Below are positions 16,992-25,968 of a stretch of 64,000 nucleotides of DNA, one piece after another. Where the stretch lies: assembly GCA_046328715.1 (NCBI GenBank), contig JAXLWB010000034.1, positions 46,010 through 110,009 on the forward strand. The letters run 5' to 3'. The stretch's first letter is position 1, and each line of letters opens with the position of its first letter. The position numbers and the translations under genes are program-made. The notes below the pieces were generated by a model. The model was not told where the DNA came from. It was given only the letters and a program-made list of their open reading frames with translations, and did no database searches. The stretch is from JAXLWB01 sp046328715 (GTDB taxonomy: Bacteria > Chloroflexota > Anaerolineae > Caldilineales > Caldilineaceae).

Positions 16992-18029
16992 ATGATTGAA
17001 CAAGGTCAAGCAGAGCCCAATCCAGAACCGCTTACTCCTGAAGAAAAGGAGGCCTTTCTCGCTCGCGTTCGGGCCGAGGGGCGCACGCTCACCTCGGAGG
17101 AGATGTACGCCATCTTTGGTCCACCTCAGGAGAAGGTAGAAAACTTTCGCAAAGCTGCCGAAGTCGTTGAGGAGATGGAACCAGCCTGGTTGGACGAACG
17201 ACAAATCGAGTCGCTGAAGCAAGACTTCTTTCCCGAGTTGGAAAATGACAAGACAGGACAGTGGAAAGATAGTGAGCGGTTGGTGCGCGGTGTGCTCTTT
17301 GATTTTGATGACACGTTGGCCTACCTCAGCCGTCCTTTGGATGAGTTGATGACAGAAGGGGCCAAAGCTGCCGAAGCCTACATGCGTTCCACCGGCATGG
17401 AGTTGCAGGAGGAGTTCTGGAAGAACATCATCGAAGCGCGCCGCTTTGCCCAGGAGAAGTCGGAAGAAGAGAAGGAAGAACACCTGGCCGACGATGCTAT
17501 GAGCTTTCTGCTCCAATTCTTTGGCTACCCAGCCAGCCGCATGGACCCCAATGTGCTCAAGTGGGCCGTCGATCTCTTCTACGCCCCGGAAATGAGCGCA
17601 TGGAAGTTGATTCCCGGGGTATTGGAAACACTCCGAACATTACAAAACGAAGGCTATAGACTAGCATTACTCACCAATTACAACTGTGATCGAGTCTTTC
17701 AGCGCACAGTCGATTATCTTGGTCTACGACCCTACTTTGACGTCTGTATTTCCAGCTCGACCGTGGAAGTACGCAAACCAGATCAGAAATTCTTTCAGCT
17801 TGTGCTGGATCGCTGGGAAGCATTGCCCTATGAAGTGGTGGTGGTAGGCGACAGTCTGCTGCACGACATCCAAGGTGGCATCGAACTTGGTGCGCTGACC
17901 GTGCAGACAAAGTTCGGCAGCAACCCACAGATTGAACACGAAAATGCGCAACTTGCCACGCAAGTTACTCCTGATGCCGTGATTGAACAAATGGAACAGT
18001 TGGTCGATCTTGTAAGACAATGGACGTAA
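16992..18029 (+). CDS. HAD-superfamily phosphatase with long N-terminal extension
   Basis: The 345-residue protein has an acidic, helical extension of about 100 residues and then a full HAD hydrolase. Motif I is FDFDDTLAY with both Asp residues, motif II LLTNYN, motif III Lys in VRKPD, motif IV VVVGDSLLHDIQGG. A large helical cap lies between motifs I and II. Members hydrolyse phosphoglycolate, small sugar phosphates or nucleotides; no substrate can be named. The extension resembles no domain I recognise. It precedes a Nudix gene by less than 100 bp, separated by a GA/CT-rich hairpin repeat, so co-transcription is possible. Confidence 0.85.
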   Translation: MIEQGQAEPNPEPLTPEEKEAFLARVRAEGRTLTSEEMYAIFGPPQEKVENFRKAAEVVEEMEPAWLDERQIESLKQDFFPELENDKTGQWKDSERLVRGVLFDFDDTLAYLSRPLDELMTEGAKAAEAYMRSTGMELQEEFWKNIIEARRFAQEKSEEEKEEHLADDAMSFLLQFFGYPASRMDPNVLKWAVDLFYAPEMSAWKLIPGVLETLRTLQNEGYRLALLTNYNCDRVFQRTVDYLGLRPYFDVCISSSTVEVRKPDQKFFQLVLDRWEALPYEVVVVGDSLLHDIQGGIELGALTVQTKFGSNPQIEHENAQLATQVTPDAVIEQMEQLVDLVRQWT

Positions 18030-18035
18030 ATCATT

Positions 18036-18112
18036 AGGGAGGTGGGGGAATAGGGTGGTAAGGGGAATCTTCTACCCTACCTCCTCATCTCCCCATCTTC
18101 CCCCTCCACTCT
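18036..18112. repeat. Degenerate G-rich/C-rich repeat hairpin
   Basis: The left half (AGGGAGGTGGGGGAATAGGG type) is answered by a CT-rich right half (CCCTACCTCCTCATCTCCCC type). Both halves are built from short units rich in GGGGA or its complement. It fills the gap between the HAD and Nudix genes and falsely extends the Nudix frame upstream. Confidence 0.7.
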
Positions 18113-18114
18113 CT

Positions 18115-18576
18115 ATGCCTATCAAACGTCACTATCCAGAAGCACCTATCGTCGGCGTGGGCGCGATTGTTTTTGATGATGCTGGTCGTGTCCTGCTTGC
18201 GCAACGTGGCAAACCGCCGCGCACCGGTCAATGGAGCATCCCCGGTGGCATGCTCGAATTAGGCGAGAAGCTGATCGATGCGGTGATGCGCGAGGTTCAG
18301 GAAGAGTGCAGCATTGAAATCGCAGTTGGAGAAGTGGTGCTGATCTACGAACCGATCTTCCGCGATGAGGAAGGCAAGATCGAATTTCACTACGTATTGG
18401 TTGACTACTGGGCCCGTCATGTCAGTGGCGAAGCAGTAGCCAACGACGATGCGCTGGCTGTCGCCTGGGTGGATTTAGCCAATCTTGCTGAGTACCGGCT
18501 GGCAACTGACACTGCCAACGCCATCCACAAAGCGCATGAAATGTGGCAAAAAGCTAGTGGGCCGGTGAATCAGTAA
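18115..18576 (+). CDS. Nudix hydrolase
   Basis: A 153-residue Nudix protein from the ATG at 18115; codons upstream come from a repeat hairpin and are rejected. The Nudix box is complete at residues 44-69: GG...E, then REVQEECSIEI, with all metal-binding Glu residues. The N-terminus VGVGAIVFDDAGRVLLAQRGKPP is that of ADP-ribose/NADH-type pyrophosphatases, but MutT-like activity cannot be excluded. No Shine-Dalgarno sequence is visible. The last Gln and the TAA stop are part of the following repeat hairpin (18571-18626). Confidence 0.87.
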   Translation: MPIKRHYPEAPIVGVGAIVFDDAGRVLLAQRGKPPRTGQWSIPGGMLELGEKLIDAVMREVQEECSIEIAVGEVVLIYEPIFRDEEGKIEFHYVLVDYWARHVSGEAVANDDALAVAWVDLANLAEYRLATDTANAIHKAHEMWQKASGPVNQ

Positions 18577-18626
18577 GACAGTGGACAGTAGGACAGTTTT
18601 ACTGATTTACTGTCTCACTGTCCTAT
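18571..18626. repeat. GACAGT-type repeat hairpin at the Nudix 3' end
   Basis: The left arm CAGTAAGACAGTGGACAGTA... faces ACTGATTTACTGTCTCACTGTCC. The units are variants of GACAGT(A/G)G. The first six bases encode the last Gln and stop of the Nudix gene. The same unit type recurs at 31946-32040. Confidence 0.8.
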
Positions 18627-18637
18627 TATCCCATGGC

Positions 18638-19258
18638 TTACTTCTCGAAGATCATCGAATAGCAGAACGGCGTGCCGCTTTTGCCGATCAAGCGAAAGCG
18701 GGCTTCGTCCAACCAACGGCTGACGGAGGGAGCGGGTAAATAGCCAGGATCGAGTAATTCTTCACTGATGGCCAGGCGTCCCCCATTTTTGAGCACGCGC
18801 CGCACTTCGGTCAACGCCCCAAATTTATCCTCAATTTCACCCAAGGTGGCAATCATCACAGCCAAGTCAACACTTTCGTCGGCCAGTGGCAAGTGGGCGA
18901 TGCCAACATGATGCAGTTGGATCCGTTCGGCAACCCCTGCCGCTTCAATCCGTTGACGATTCACTTCTAGCAACGGTCGTTGCAGATCAACGGCATGAAC
19001 TTTTCCCTCCGCCCCTACCATCCGTGCTATCTCTGTCGTGAAGGTACCCGTGCCACAGCCCAGATCGAGCACAGTCATCCCCGCTCTAAAGCCAAAGAGT
19101 GCCAGTGTCTCGCTTACATTGCGGTAGCGCAGCCGCAGTGGATGATCCAACATAGTGGCAAATTGGCGCGGCATTGGAAAAGGTTGTCTGGCGACTGCTG
19201 CCCGTAGCAACGTCTGTGAGCCAACCATTGCACCGAGTGAGAGGAAGAGAGGGTTCAT
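18638..19258 (-). CDS. Class I SAM-dependent methyltransferase
   Basis: About 206 residues from the ATG at 19258 (codons before it translate the neighbouring hairpin). Motif I VLDLGCGTGTF, the acidic residue in VHAVDLQR after beta 2, and the post-motif MIATLGEIED all fit the Rossmann SAM fold. The order resembles the methyltransferase 11/UbiE group. A short hydrophobic start (MNPLFLSLGAMVGS) may associate with the membrane. The substrate is not apparent. No ribosome site is visible, since the leader is the repeat hairpin. Confidence 0.85.
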   Translation of the reverse strand: MNPLFLSLGAMVGSQTLLRAAVARQPFPMPRQFATMLDHPLRLRYRNVSETLALFGFRAGMTVLDLGCGTGTFTTEIARMVGAEGKVHAVDLQRPLLEVNRQRIEAAGVAERIQLHHVGIAHLPLADESVDLAVMIATLGEIEDKFGALTEVRRVLKNGGRLAISEELLDPGYLPAPSVSRWLDEARFRLIGKSGTPFCYSMIFEK

Positions 19259-19262
19259 AGTT

Positions 19263-19345
19263 TGACAGGATGACAAGGCGACAGAGTGACAAGGTGACAA
19301 GGCTACTTAATCTCACCTTGTCACCTTGTCACTCTGTCATGCTGT
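19263..19345. repeat. GTGACAAG-type repeat hairpin between methyltransferase and ArsA genes
   Basis: The left arm TTTGACAGGATGACAAGGCG... and right arm TCTCACCTTGTCACCTTGTCAC... are multi-register complements built from GTGACAAG-like octamers. The UGA stop of the ArsA gene lies inside the right arm, and the left arm touches the methyltransferase start. Confidence 0.85.
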
Positions 19346-20542
19346 TTGTGCGGTGGGAGGAAAGCGCACCTTGAGAATACCACCATTAAAGACTGCGCCG
19401 CTGGCATTGCGTTGAGCAAGCACGGTAGGCAGTAACATTTCACGTTTAAAGTTACCAATACTGATAAAGAGTTCATCTCCCCGTTTAGTCAGACGAACTT
19501 TGTCCAGTTCAACATTGGGTAAGGGCAACTTGAGCACGAAGTCGTCGCCCTCTTCCTCAATTTGTTGCGCTTGGCCACGGAAATAAATCTGCGCCGGATC
19601 CCGCTCTGCAAACAGTTCGTTGGCCAATCCACGCAAGCGTTCCAACCCTACCATTTCACGCTCCGACCAGTTGGCCCGGAAAATCGGCAGAGGGTAGAAT
19701 TCACGCTCGATTTCACCTAAGTAGTTTACCTGAACTTCCTGCAATCCACGCAAATACGGGTCAGCACTGGGAGTGATCAACTGAGCGTTGCCGCGACCAT
19801 CACTCTGGATGCCGGGCAACACACGATTGACAACTACTGCATCAACCGGATACCCGTAGAGAGAAAGATAGGAAAGTGCCCGTGCACCTTCTTTGATCAC
19901 CATCTTTTCCGGATTCAGTACTACGCGGTAACTGGTGATCTCCGGATTGGTCAGTACCTTTTGCAATTCCTTCACGCCAGCCACCAGATTCTCCAGGCCA
20001 GCAAAGGGATCTTTTTCGGGCATGATGCGGCGCAGTAGTCCGGTTGTAATCCTCAGCGTGGTATCACCCATCCCCATCAGGCGTCCAGCATACCACTGAA
20101 AGCTTTCCGGCAGGGTGAGCAGGCGAATCGTTTCGCCTGTGGGCGCAGCATCGACAATGACTCGGTCAAAATGGCCTTCCTGCGCTTGTTTGTTGATGTG
20201 CAACAAACTCACGATCTCTTCCATGCCCGGAATGATCGCCATTTCATCGGCAACAGCTTTGCTCATGCCTTGTTTGCGTAAGACGTTGCCCACGTAATCC
20301 TGCATTTTGCCCCAGTTGCGGCGAATCTCTTCTACCACGTTGATCTCTTGGGCAAACAAATTGGGAGCGACCTGCTTTGGCAGCGCCTCCAATGGGGTGT
20401 CCAAACTATCCGCCAAACTATGGGCAATGTCCGTGCTCACCACCAGGGTGCGATAGCCCAATTCTGCACTACGAAGGGCAGAAGCAGCAGCAGTTGTTGT
20501 TTTGCCTACGCCACCTTTGCCAAGATAAAGAATAATTCGCAT
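19337..20542 (-). CDS. ArsA/Get3-family ATPase with HSP20-like C-terminal domain
   Basis: About 401 residues from the ATG at 20542. The deviant Walker A GKGGVGKTT opens the protein, followed by the switch I region STDIAHS and the A-loop-type segment VVNRVLPG. The last 75 residues (LKLPLPNVELDKVRLTKRGDELFISI onward) match the alpha-crystallin-like domain often fused to bacterial ArsA-like ATPases. Arsenic genes are absent, so a Get3-like role in handling membrane proteins is as likely as anion transport. Right upstream on the same strand lies a protein with a single C-terminal membrane helix. Met13 of the longer frame could be the start; earlier codons are repeat-derived. Confidence 0.87.
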   Translation of the reverse strand: MRIILYLGKGGVGKTTTAAASALRSAELGYRTLVVSTDIAHSLADSLDTPLEALPKQVAPNLFAQEINVVEEIRRNWGKMQDYVGNVLRKQGMSKAVADEMAIIPGMEEIVSLLHINKQAQEGHFDRVIVDAAPTGETIRLLTLPESFQWYAGRLMGMGDTTLRITTGLLRRIMPEKDPFAGLENLVAGVKELQKVLTNPEITSYRVVLNPEKMVIKEGARALSYLSLYGYPVDAVVVNRVLPGIQSDGRGNAQLITPSADPYLRGLQEVQVNYLGEIEREFYPLPIFRANWSEREMVGLERLRGLANELFAERDPAQIYFRGQAQQIEEEGDDFVLKLPLPNVELDKVRLTKRGDELFISIGNFKREMLLPTVLAQRNASGAVFNGGILKVRFPPTAQTA

Positions 20543-20556
20543 CGATTTTTCCATTA

Positions 20557-20635
20557 TGGAGATTGCAAGAAGCAGGTTGCAGGTTTGCATCTTGCAATCT
20601 GCTTCTTGCCTTAGTTTTCAATCTCCAATCTCTTT
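20557..20635. repeat. GCAAGAAGCAG repeat hairpin between ArsA and upstream gene
   Basis: GCAAGAAGCAGGTTGCAG near 20564 pairs with the complement ending at 20609 in 16 of 18 positions, with outer GGAGATTG/CAATCTCC arms. The stop and last codons (LEIEN) of the upstream gene fall in the outer arm. Confidence 0.8.
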
Positions 20636-21312
20636 CTATTTCTCAAAAACAAGGCAATCAATATCGCCAATACCAGAACACCAGTTGCGGTCGAATAAGC
20701 AGCCGCACGACTTAGGCCAAACCAGCCACGAATTTGCCACCAAAAACGAGGAATTTGCGCCCAGTAACTCCACGCCAAGGACCAACGATGTCCAACCTGT
20801 AGCACATACTTGCCCATGTGGTTCTGTGGACTCCACACCACCACATAACAGCGGCCACTAACCAACGTCTTCGTATCGATCACAGGGCCGGGATAATAAC
20901 CAACCCCGGTCAACAGATCGCGCACCGGTTGGACGAGATCCGAAGGGGAAGGCGCAACCACAGCGCTAAACCCTGCTGGCAAAGCAAAGGGCAGCTTGCG
21001 AACATCAGCACTGTAGGGCAAACTCTTTGCCACTACAGCAAATGAGGGTGCCACCGACCCCCCAAGTGGCAGTACCGGTACAAAGAGTTGAAAACGCACC
21101 CGATCACCGGCTCGACATTCGCTACGATAGACGTGAACTTGTCCCGGATAGTTGATCCGATTAAAGAGCAGTCGCTTCTGGCGAAAATCTGAAATCGGCA
21201 GCGCGCTCGTAAAGGTATCGCCCGGCGTTGCCGGAAAGATTGGCAAGCTGCCAGCCAGGTCTGTTCCAGGCGGCGTTGCTGGCAACAAAGGCGGTGATGG
21301 AAGTTGTTTCAT
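20611..21312 (-). CDS. Uncharacterised protein with single C-terminal membrane helix
   Basis: About 233 residues from the ATG at 21312 (AGGAGC immediately upstream); the longer frame is repeat-derived. There is no signal peptide: the N-terminus is Pro-rich (LPSPPLLPATPPG). A beta-rich middle follows (RVRFQLFVPVLPLGG, GKYVLQVGHRW), then a Trp-rich segment and one hydrophobic helix (ATGVLVLAILIALFLRN) with the RKR cluster about ten residues from the end. This is tail-anchor topology. I recognise the general form from other Chloroflexota but know no function. It lies directly upstream of the ArsA/Get3-like gene. Confidence 0.7.
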   Translation of the reverse strand: MKQLPSPPLLPATPPGTDLAGSLPIFPATPGDTFTSALPISDFRQKRLLFNRINYPGQVHVYRSECRAGDRVRFQLFVPVLPLGGSVAPSFAVVAKSLPYSADVRKLPFALPAGFSAVVAPSPSDLVQPVRDLLTGVGYYPGPVIDTKTLVSGRCYVVVWSPQNHMGKYVLQVGHRWSLAWSYWAQIPRFWWQIRGWFGLSRAAAYSTATGVLVLAILIALFLRNRKRLEIEN

Positions 21313-21376
21313 GCTCCTATTGTACCGTAATTCGACATCACGCCACAATACGAAAGACTGACCGTTTGGGTTGCAG

Positions 21377-21488
21377 GTGGCAAAGTGGCAGAGTGGCAAA
21401 GTTGAATAGTTGAATAGTCACTCTGCTACTTGCCACTTTGCAACTCTTCTACTTTTCCACTTTTCCACTTTGCCCCTTTTTCCACTTT
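21377..21488. repeat. GTGGCAAA-type repeat hairpin
   Basis: The left arm GGTGGCAAAGTGGCAGAGTG... and right arm TGCCACTTTGCAACTCTTCT... consist of GTGGCAAA, GTTGAATA and their complements. It fills the gap between divergent genes 20611 and 21505. The same unit recurs at 22504-22602 and 61917-61982. Confidence 0.85.
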
Positions 21489-21504
21489 CGATTACGATAA
21501 CGTC

Positions 21505-22503
21505 ATGGGACAAAATAACACTGATAACCGACCAACGTTTTCTGTCGTGATTCCAATTTGGAATGAAGAAAAGGTCATTCCCGAGATGTACAAGCGCGTC
21601 TGTCAGACGATGGAGCGCACGAAGGAGTCTTGGGAGTTAATTTGTGTTTCGGATGGCAGTCACGATCGGTCAGTGGAAATGTTGGCCGAGCTGCGTGCCA
21701 GCGACCCACGGATCAAGGTACTTGAGTTCAGCCGCAATTTTGGCCATCAAATTGCCATCACTGCTGGAGCAGACTTTGCTGAAGGCCGTGCGGTGATTGT
21801 TATGGACGCCGACCTGCAAGACCCACCCGAAGTTGTGTTGCAGATGATCGAACGTTGGCGTGAAGGTTACGAAGTTGTCTATGCGGTGCGCAGCAAACGT
21901 GAAGGTGAAACGTGGTTCAAACTGGCAACCGCTTCGCTTTTTTATCGATTGCTACAGCGGATCACAGACATCAATCTACCCCTGGATACTGGTGATTTCC
22001 GTCTCATGGATCGCAAAGTTGTCTTGGCGATGCGACGTATGCGCGAGAAGCACCGTTTTATGCGTGGTCTGAGCAGTTGGGTGGGCTTTAAACAGATCGG
22101 GGTGGAGTACGAACGAGCGGCGCGCTTTGCTGGCGAAACAAAATATCCTTTACGCAAAATGTTGCGCCTGGCCAACAATGCGATTACAGGCTTTAGCTAT
22201 TTACCTTTACAGCTCGCAACCTATGCCGGTTTCCTCTTTGCTGGACTTAGCCTGATAGGGATTATTGTAACGATTATTTTACGTTTGTCTGGCTCACTTG
22301 CCTTCCTGGGTCAGGCAACTACGCTGGTCAGCGTTTTGTTCCTCGGCGGCGTGCAACTGATCTTTTTGGGGATTATCGGTGAATATCTCGGACGAATCTA
22401 CGACGAGGTAAAAGACCGTCCACTTTATGTAGTTACCCGCGCTTATGGTTTCGTCGACAGTGACGATCCAGCACCGGATCACCACTTCAAGTATGATCGA
22501 TAA
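21505..22503 (+). CDS. Membrane-associated family 2 glycosyltransferase (GtrB/DPM1-like)
   Basis: About 332 residues from the ATG at 21505; upstream codons derive from a repeat. The GT-A fold is clear: VVIPIWNEEKVIPEMY, SDGSHDRS, then the metal-binding MDADLQDPPE and the acceptor-site DTGDFRLMDR. Two C-terminal helices (GFLFAGLSLIGIIVTIILRL and FLGGVQLIFLGIIGEYLGRI) place it in the membrane. Such enzymes load a sugar (often glucose) on undecaprenyl phosphate for later use by PMT-type transferases, of which this window has at least one (47552). The TAA stop abuts a repeat hairpin. Confidence 0.9.
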   Translation: MGQNNTDNRPTFSVVIPIWNEEKVIPEMYKRVCQTMERTKESWELICVSDGSHDRSVEMLAELRASDPRIKVLEFSRNFGHQIAITAGADFAEGRAVIVMDADLQDPPEVVLQMIERWREGYEVVYAVRSKREGETWFKLATASLFYRLLQRITDINLPLDTGDFRLMDRKVVLAMRRMREKHRFMRGLSSWVGFKQIGVEYERAARFAGETKYPLRKMLRLANNAITGFSYLPLQLATYAGFLFAGLSLIGIIVTIILRLSGSLAFLGQATTLVSVLFLGGVQLIFLGIIGEYLGRIYDEVKDRPLYVVTRAYGFVDSDDPAPDHHFKYDR

Positions 22504-22602
22504 GAGTTAAAAAGTGGCAAAGTTGAAAATTCTTTGACTGCGACTCTACTTTTCAACTCTGCCACTTTGCTACCTTTCCCCTTCTCAACTCTTCAACATC
22601 CA
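22504..22602. repeat. GTGGCAAAGTTG repeat hairpin between convergent genes
   Basis: The left arm GTTAAAAAGTGGCAAAGTTG... is answered by CTTTTCAACTCTGCCACTTT. It runs from the GT2 stop into the last codons (Leu-Lys-Ser-stop) of the convergent BTAD gene, so the repeat encodes that C-terminus. Confidence 0.85.
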
Positions 22603-25600
22603 CTCGGGAATTGGTTTGCCAGCTTTTTCCGCCAACTCTACCATGCGCCGATGGCTGGCGACACGCATCAGGAAGGAACGACGATGCGCTGGTCTGCTGA
22701 TTTTGTCAGCCGACTCGACCAAGAATTGCGTTCCCAGTTGTACAATCTCATTGGCGCGGGGATCACGATGTGCAGAGAAAACATCGAAACAGATGAGCAG
22801 CATGCGGATGATCTCGACAATGCCGCCCGGGCGCCCCTGCTGGACCGTTTGGTAGATCTGCTCTGCGCAATTCAGTGCAGCGGGTAACTCTCCTTTATCC
22901 AAGGCAATTTTTGCCAAGCCAGCCAGAGATTCAAGCTTTGGCCCTGGCTGCCCCAGTGCGATGCGCAGATCGTAACTGTGGCGATAAAATTCCTCGGCGC
23001 GTGTCAGATCCTGCAGTGCGTACCAAACATGTCCCAAACAATTGTAAACATAGGCTTCACTGTCGCGGTCGTTGCGCTCCTGGGCAAGTTTTAACGATTC
23101 CTCACCGTAGCGAAGAGCTGCATCATTGTCGTTCATCTGGTGTGAAAGCAGACAAAGATTGGCAGTCGCCAAACCTTGGATGCGCAAATCACCGATGTCG
23201 CGCAATAGCTCAAGTGCATTTTCGTAGTGTTCTCGGGCATGTTCGTAATCGCCCACTTGCTGCAACACGGCACCAAGATTATTTTGGAGCAGACCAATCC
23301 CGGCACGCGCTCCAAAACTATTGTGTCCATCCAAAACACGCTGATACAGGGTGGTGGCTTCTGAGTAGTCACCCTGGAAAAAGGCAATCCGCCCTAGACT
23401 TCGGTAAAAAAGCAACTCCGTCATCGGATCAGCGTTATTTTTGCAAATTTCTAAGCCGCGCAGCAGATGGGGACGGCTTGCCTCGTAATTGGCCTGGGCA
23501 CCGTAGACATTGCCCAGGTAAAGCTCGATGCGTGGCTCTATTCCATTTAGATGATGTTGTGTGACCAGTGAAAGTGCTTGCTCCAACTCTTGACGCGCTT
23601 GCTCATGTTCGCCCATGTGGTAGTGAGTTTGTCCGCGCAACAAGAAGACCTGCGCAAGCGCTTCGCTGCAATCGAGGCGCGCTGCCAACTCGGCTGCTTC
23701 CTCTACATCGGCTAAGGCTTTAGGGTACTGCGCCAGTTCAATATGAAATTGAGCAATCTTGAATTGCAACTCTACAAGCAATCGTTCCTCGTGCGCAATG
23801 TCGGACGAGTGGGTAGCAATTTGGCCACGGATTGCGGCAGCAGTGGTTTGTAGCAGCGTCTCCCCTTCCACAAAGGGTCCGATCCGAAAGTAATACTGTG
23901 CTAGCGCTTCGTAACCTACTTCCAATTTATCGATCAGATTGTGAGCGATGGCAAAGTACCAAGCACTACGGATGTTAGCAATTCGGCTGTGAACAATCGC
24001 CAGTGCCTCACCCATGCCGGTACCGCTGATCTTGTCACGCAAGGTCTTGAGGATTTCAATAAAGTAATCGCAATGGCGCTGCCGTACTTCCTGGTATTGT
24101 GCCTTGTCACTGGCCAGCTTTTCGAGCAAATAGCCATGTAGGGCACGATGAATCACATAATTGACTTCGCCTTCGGCTGCTCCAACCTTGGACTTGGTGA
24201 GCATCACGCGCTGCAAAAGCGAACGTTCCGCATAGTGTACCAGGTTGAAGAGACGAATACTCGTAACTGCTTCTGCGGCTTCGGGCGAAAATCCTCCTTC
24301 AAAAACCGCCAAACGAGGCAACAAGGTACGATCCTGCGCTGCCAATAAATCCCACACATAGTCAAAAACTGCGCGCAAGCTACGATGGCGTGCCGGCACG
24401 TTGCGCATGGTTGTAGCGAGAAAGTCCAGGTTACGACGCAGCTCTTGAGCAACGTGGCTACAGGAGTAAGCTCGAACAGCAGAAGCAGCCAACAAAATTC
24501 CAAGCGGTAACCCCTGAAGTTGCTGACAAATCTCAATGATCGATTGCTGTTCGCGTTCAGGGTCAAAATCTGCATCGAACTGTTCAACCGAATGAACGAA
24601 GAGTTGAATGGCCGGAAATTCATCCCAGTCGATCTCATGATCGCTCGGTACTGGCAAGCCTTGAATCTGAAAGAGCCATTCGCCCTGGAAACTGAGAGGT
24701 TCGAGCGAGGTTGTCAAAACTTTGACGGTTGCAGCTTGCTGAAGGATCTGAAGCACCAGTTCGCTTGCTTCCAACAAGTGTTCAAAGTTGTCCAAAATCA
24801 GCAACATCTGCCGCGAACGAAGATAGGCAAGCAACTGATTCTCTGGGTTGACAACCCCTTGCATCTGACAGCCAACCACCTCTGCGATCGCATTCGGCAG
24901 CAGGGCTGGCTGGTCAATACTCTGCAAGTTGACAAAAAAGATACCATCTTTGAACTGTGTATACAGTTCCGGATCGCTTAACAGACGCAGGCCAGTTTCA
25001 ATCGCTAATCGGGTCTTTCCCACACCACCGGGGCCAACCACGGTAATCAAGCGGCAGCGACTGTCAGTAAGTCGGTTGGTCACCCTCTCAATCTCTTGGT
25101 CGCGCCCGATGATCGGTGTTAGCTGCTGAGCGAGATTGTTGGGCGGCGCTTTGACTTGAGGAGTAATAGTGACCGAACTCTCAGCCCGCCGCTCACTTTT
25201 TAAAAGCTGCTCATATAGGCGAGTGGTCTCGGCCTCTGGTTGCGATCCTTCCTCGCGCAGACGCCGCGAAAACAACTCATATTCTTGCAATGCGGCAGCA
25301 GTTTGCCCATTCCCAGCCAAAAGATGCATCTTGTCACGCCTGGATGCATCATCGAATGGATCGATCTCGATCAAGCGTTGGGACCAAGCAATTCCTGCTT
25401 GGTAGTCCTCATTTGCCAGGTAGTGCATGACCAGACGTTTGAGCGCCTGGGTGGCGGCAACGTGAAAACGTTCACGCAGATTGCGCGCCCACTCCTCAAA
25501 ACCATCTGCATCACGCAGATTGAACCCTTCCAGGAATTCTCCCCGGTAAAGTCCCACCGCCTCGGTTAGAGCCTTTAGCTCGCCATCGGTCAGTAACCCA

Positions 25601-25968
25601 GAAGGTGAAACGCGCAGTGCGATCTGCTCCATCCGTTCAAAGATCAATGAATCAACCCAAATGGCCTGTGAATCCTTGACGGCAAGCGTAGAACGATCGA
25701 TTTCAAGAAAAGCAGCCAGATCTCGCAATCCACTCAACGCAGTACGCAAGTTACCCATTGCTTCTTTCTGGTTCTTTTCACTCCAGAGCAAGGTAGCTAA
25801 CGTTTCCCGTTGAATGGTCTGGTTCGGGTGGCATGCCAAATAGGCGAACAACGCCTCATTTTTGCGCGTCGTTAGATGAATGGGATTTCCCTCTAATTCA
25901 ATCGTTAAACCACCGAATAAAAAGATGCGAAGATTATCAGACATTTTTGACGTTTTTTTAACGCTCAC
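22585..25968 (-). CDS. Large BTAD/NB-ARC/TPR transcriptional regulator (AfsR/MalT-like)
   Basis: The 1127-residue protein begins with an OmpR-type winged helix (LRIFLFGGLTIELEG to LATLLWSE, about 12-90), then the bacterial transcriptional activator domain (about 95-250), an NB-ARC/STAND ATPase (Walker A VVGPGGVGKTR near 315; LLILDNFEHL as Walker B) and about 500 residues of TPR units. STAND regulators switch by ATP binding when a ligand meets the TPR part. The GTG start at 25968 is followed by an ATG eight codons on (25944) that may be the real start. It stands alone with a 450-bp gap upstream. Confidence 0.9.
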   Translation of the reverse strand: MSVKKTSKMSDNLRIFLFGGLTIELEGNPIHLTTRKNEALFAYLACHPNQTIQRETLATLLWSEKNQKEAMGNLRTALSGLRDLAAFLEIDRSTLAVKDSQAIWVDSLIFERMEQIALRVSPSGLLTDGELKALTEAVGLYRGEFLEGFNLRDADGFEEWARNLRERFHVAATQALKRLVMHYLANEDYQAGIAWSQRLIEIDPFDDASRRDKMHLLAGNGQTAAALQEYELFSRRLREEGSQPEAETTRLYEQLLKSERRAESSVTITPQVKAPPNNLAQQLTPIIGRDQEIERVTNRLTDSRCRLITVVGPGGVGKTRLAIETGLRLLSDPELYTQFKDGIFFVNLQSIDQPALLPNAIAEVVGCQMQGVVNPENQLLAYLRSRQMLLILDNFEHLLEASELVLQILQQAATVKVLTTSLEPLSFQGEWLFQIQGLPVPSDHEIDWDEFPAIQLFVHSVEQFDADFDPEREQQSIIEICQQLQGLPLGILLAASAVRAYSCSHVAQELRRNLDFLATTMRNVPARHRSLRAVFDYVWDLLAAQDRTLLPRLAVFEGGFSPEAAEAVTSIRLFNLVHYAERSLLQRVMLTKSKVGAAEGEVNYVIHRALHGYLLEKLASDKAQYQEVRQRHCDYFIEILKTLRDKISGTGMGEALAIVHSRIANIRSAWYFAIAHNLIDKLEVGYEALAQYYFRIGPFVEGETLLQTTAAAIRGQIATHSSDIAHEERLLVELQFKIAQFHIELAQYPKALADVEEAAELAARLDCSEALAQVFLLRGQTHYHMGEHEQARQELEQALSLVTQHHLNGIEPRIELYLGNVYGAQANYEASRPHLLRGLEICKNNADPMTELLFYRSLGRIAFFQGDYSEATTLYQRVLDGHNSFGARAGIGLLQNNLGAVLQQVGDYEHAREHYENALELLRDIGDLRIQGLATANLCLLSHQMNDNDAALRYGEESLKLAQERNDRDSEAYVYNCLGHVWYALQDLTRAEEFYRHSYDLRIALGQPGPKLESLAGLAKIALDKGELPAALNCAEQIYQTVQQGRPGGIVEIIRMLLICFDVFSAHRDPRANEIVQLGTQFLVESADKISRPAHRRSFLMRVASHRRMVELAEKAGKPIPEWMLKS

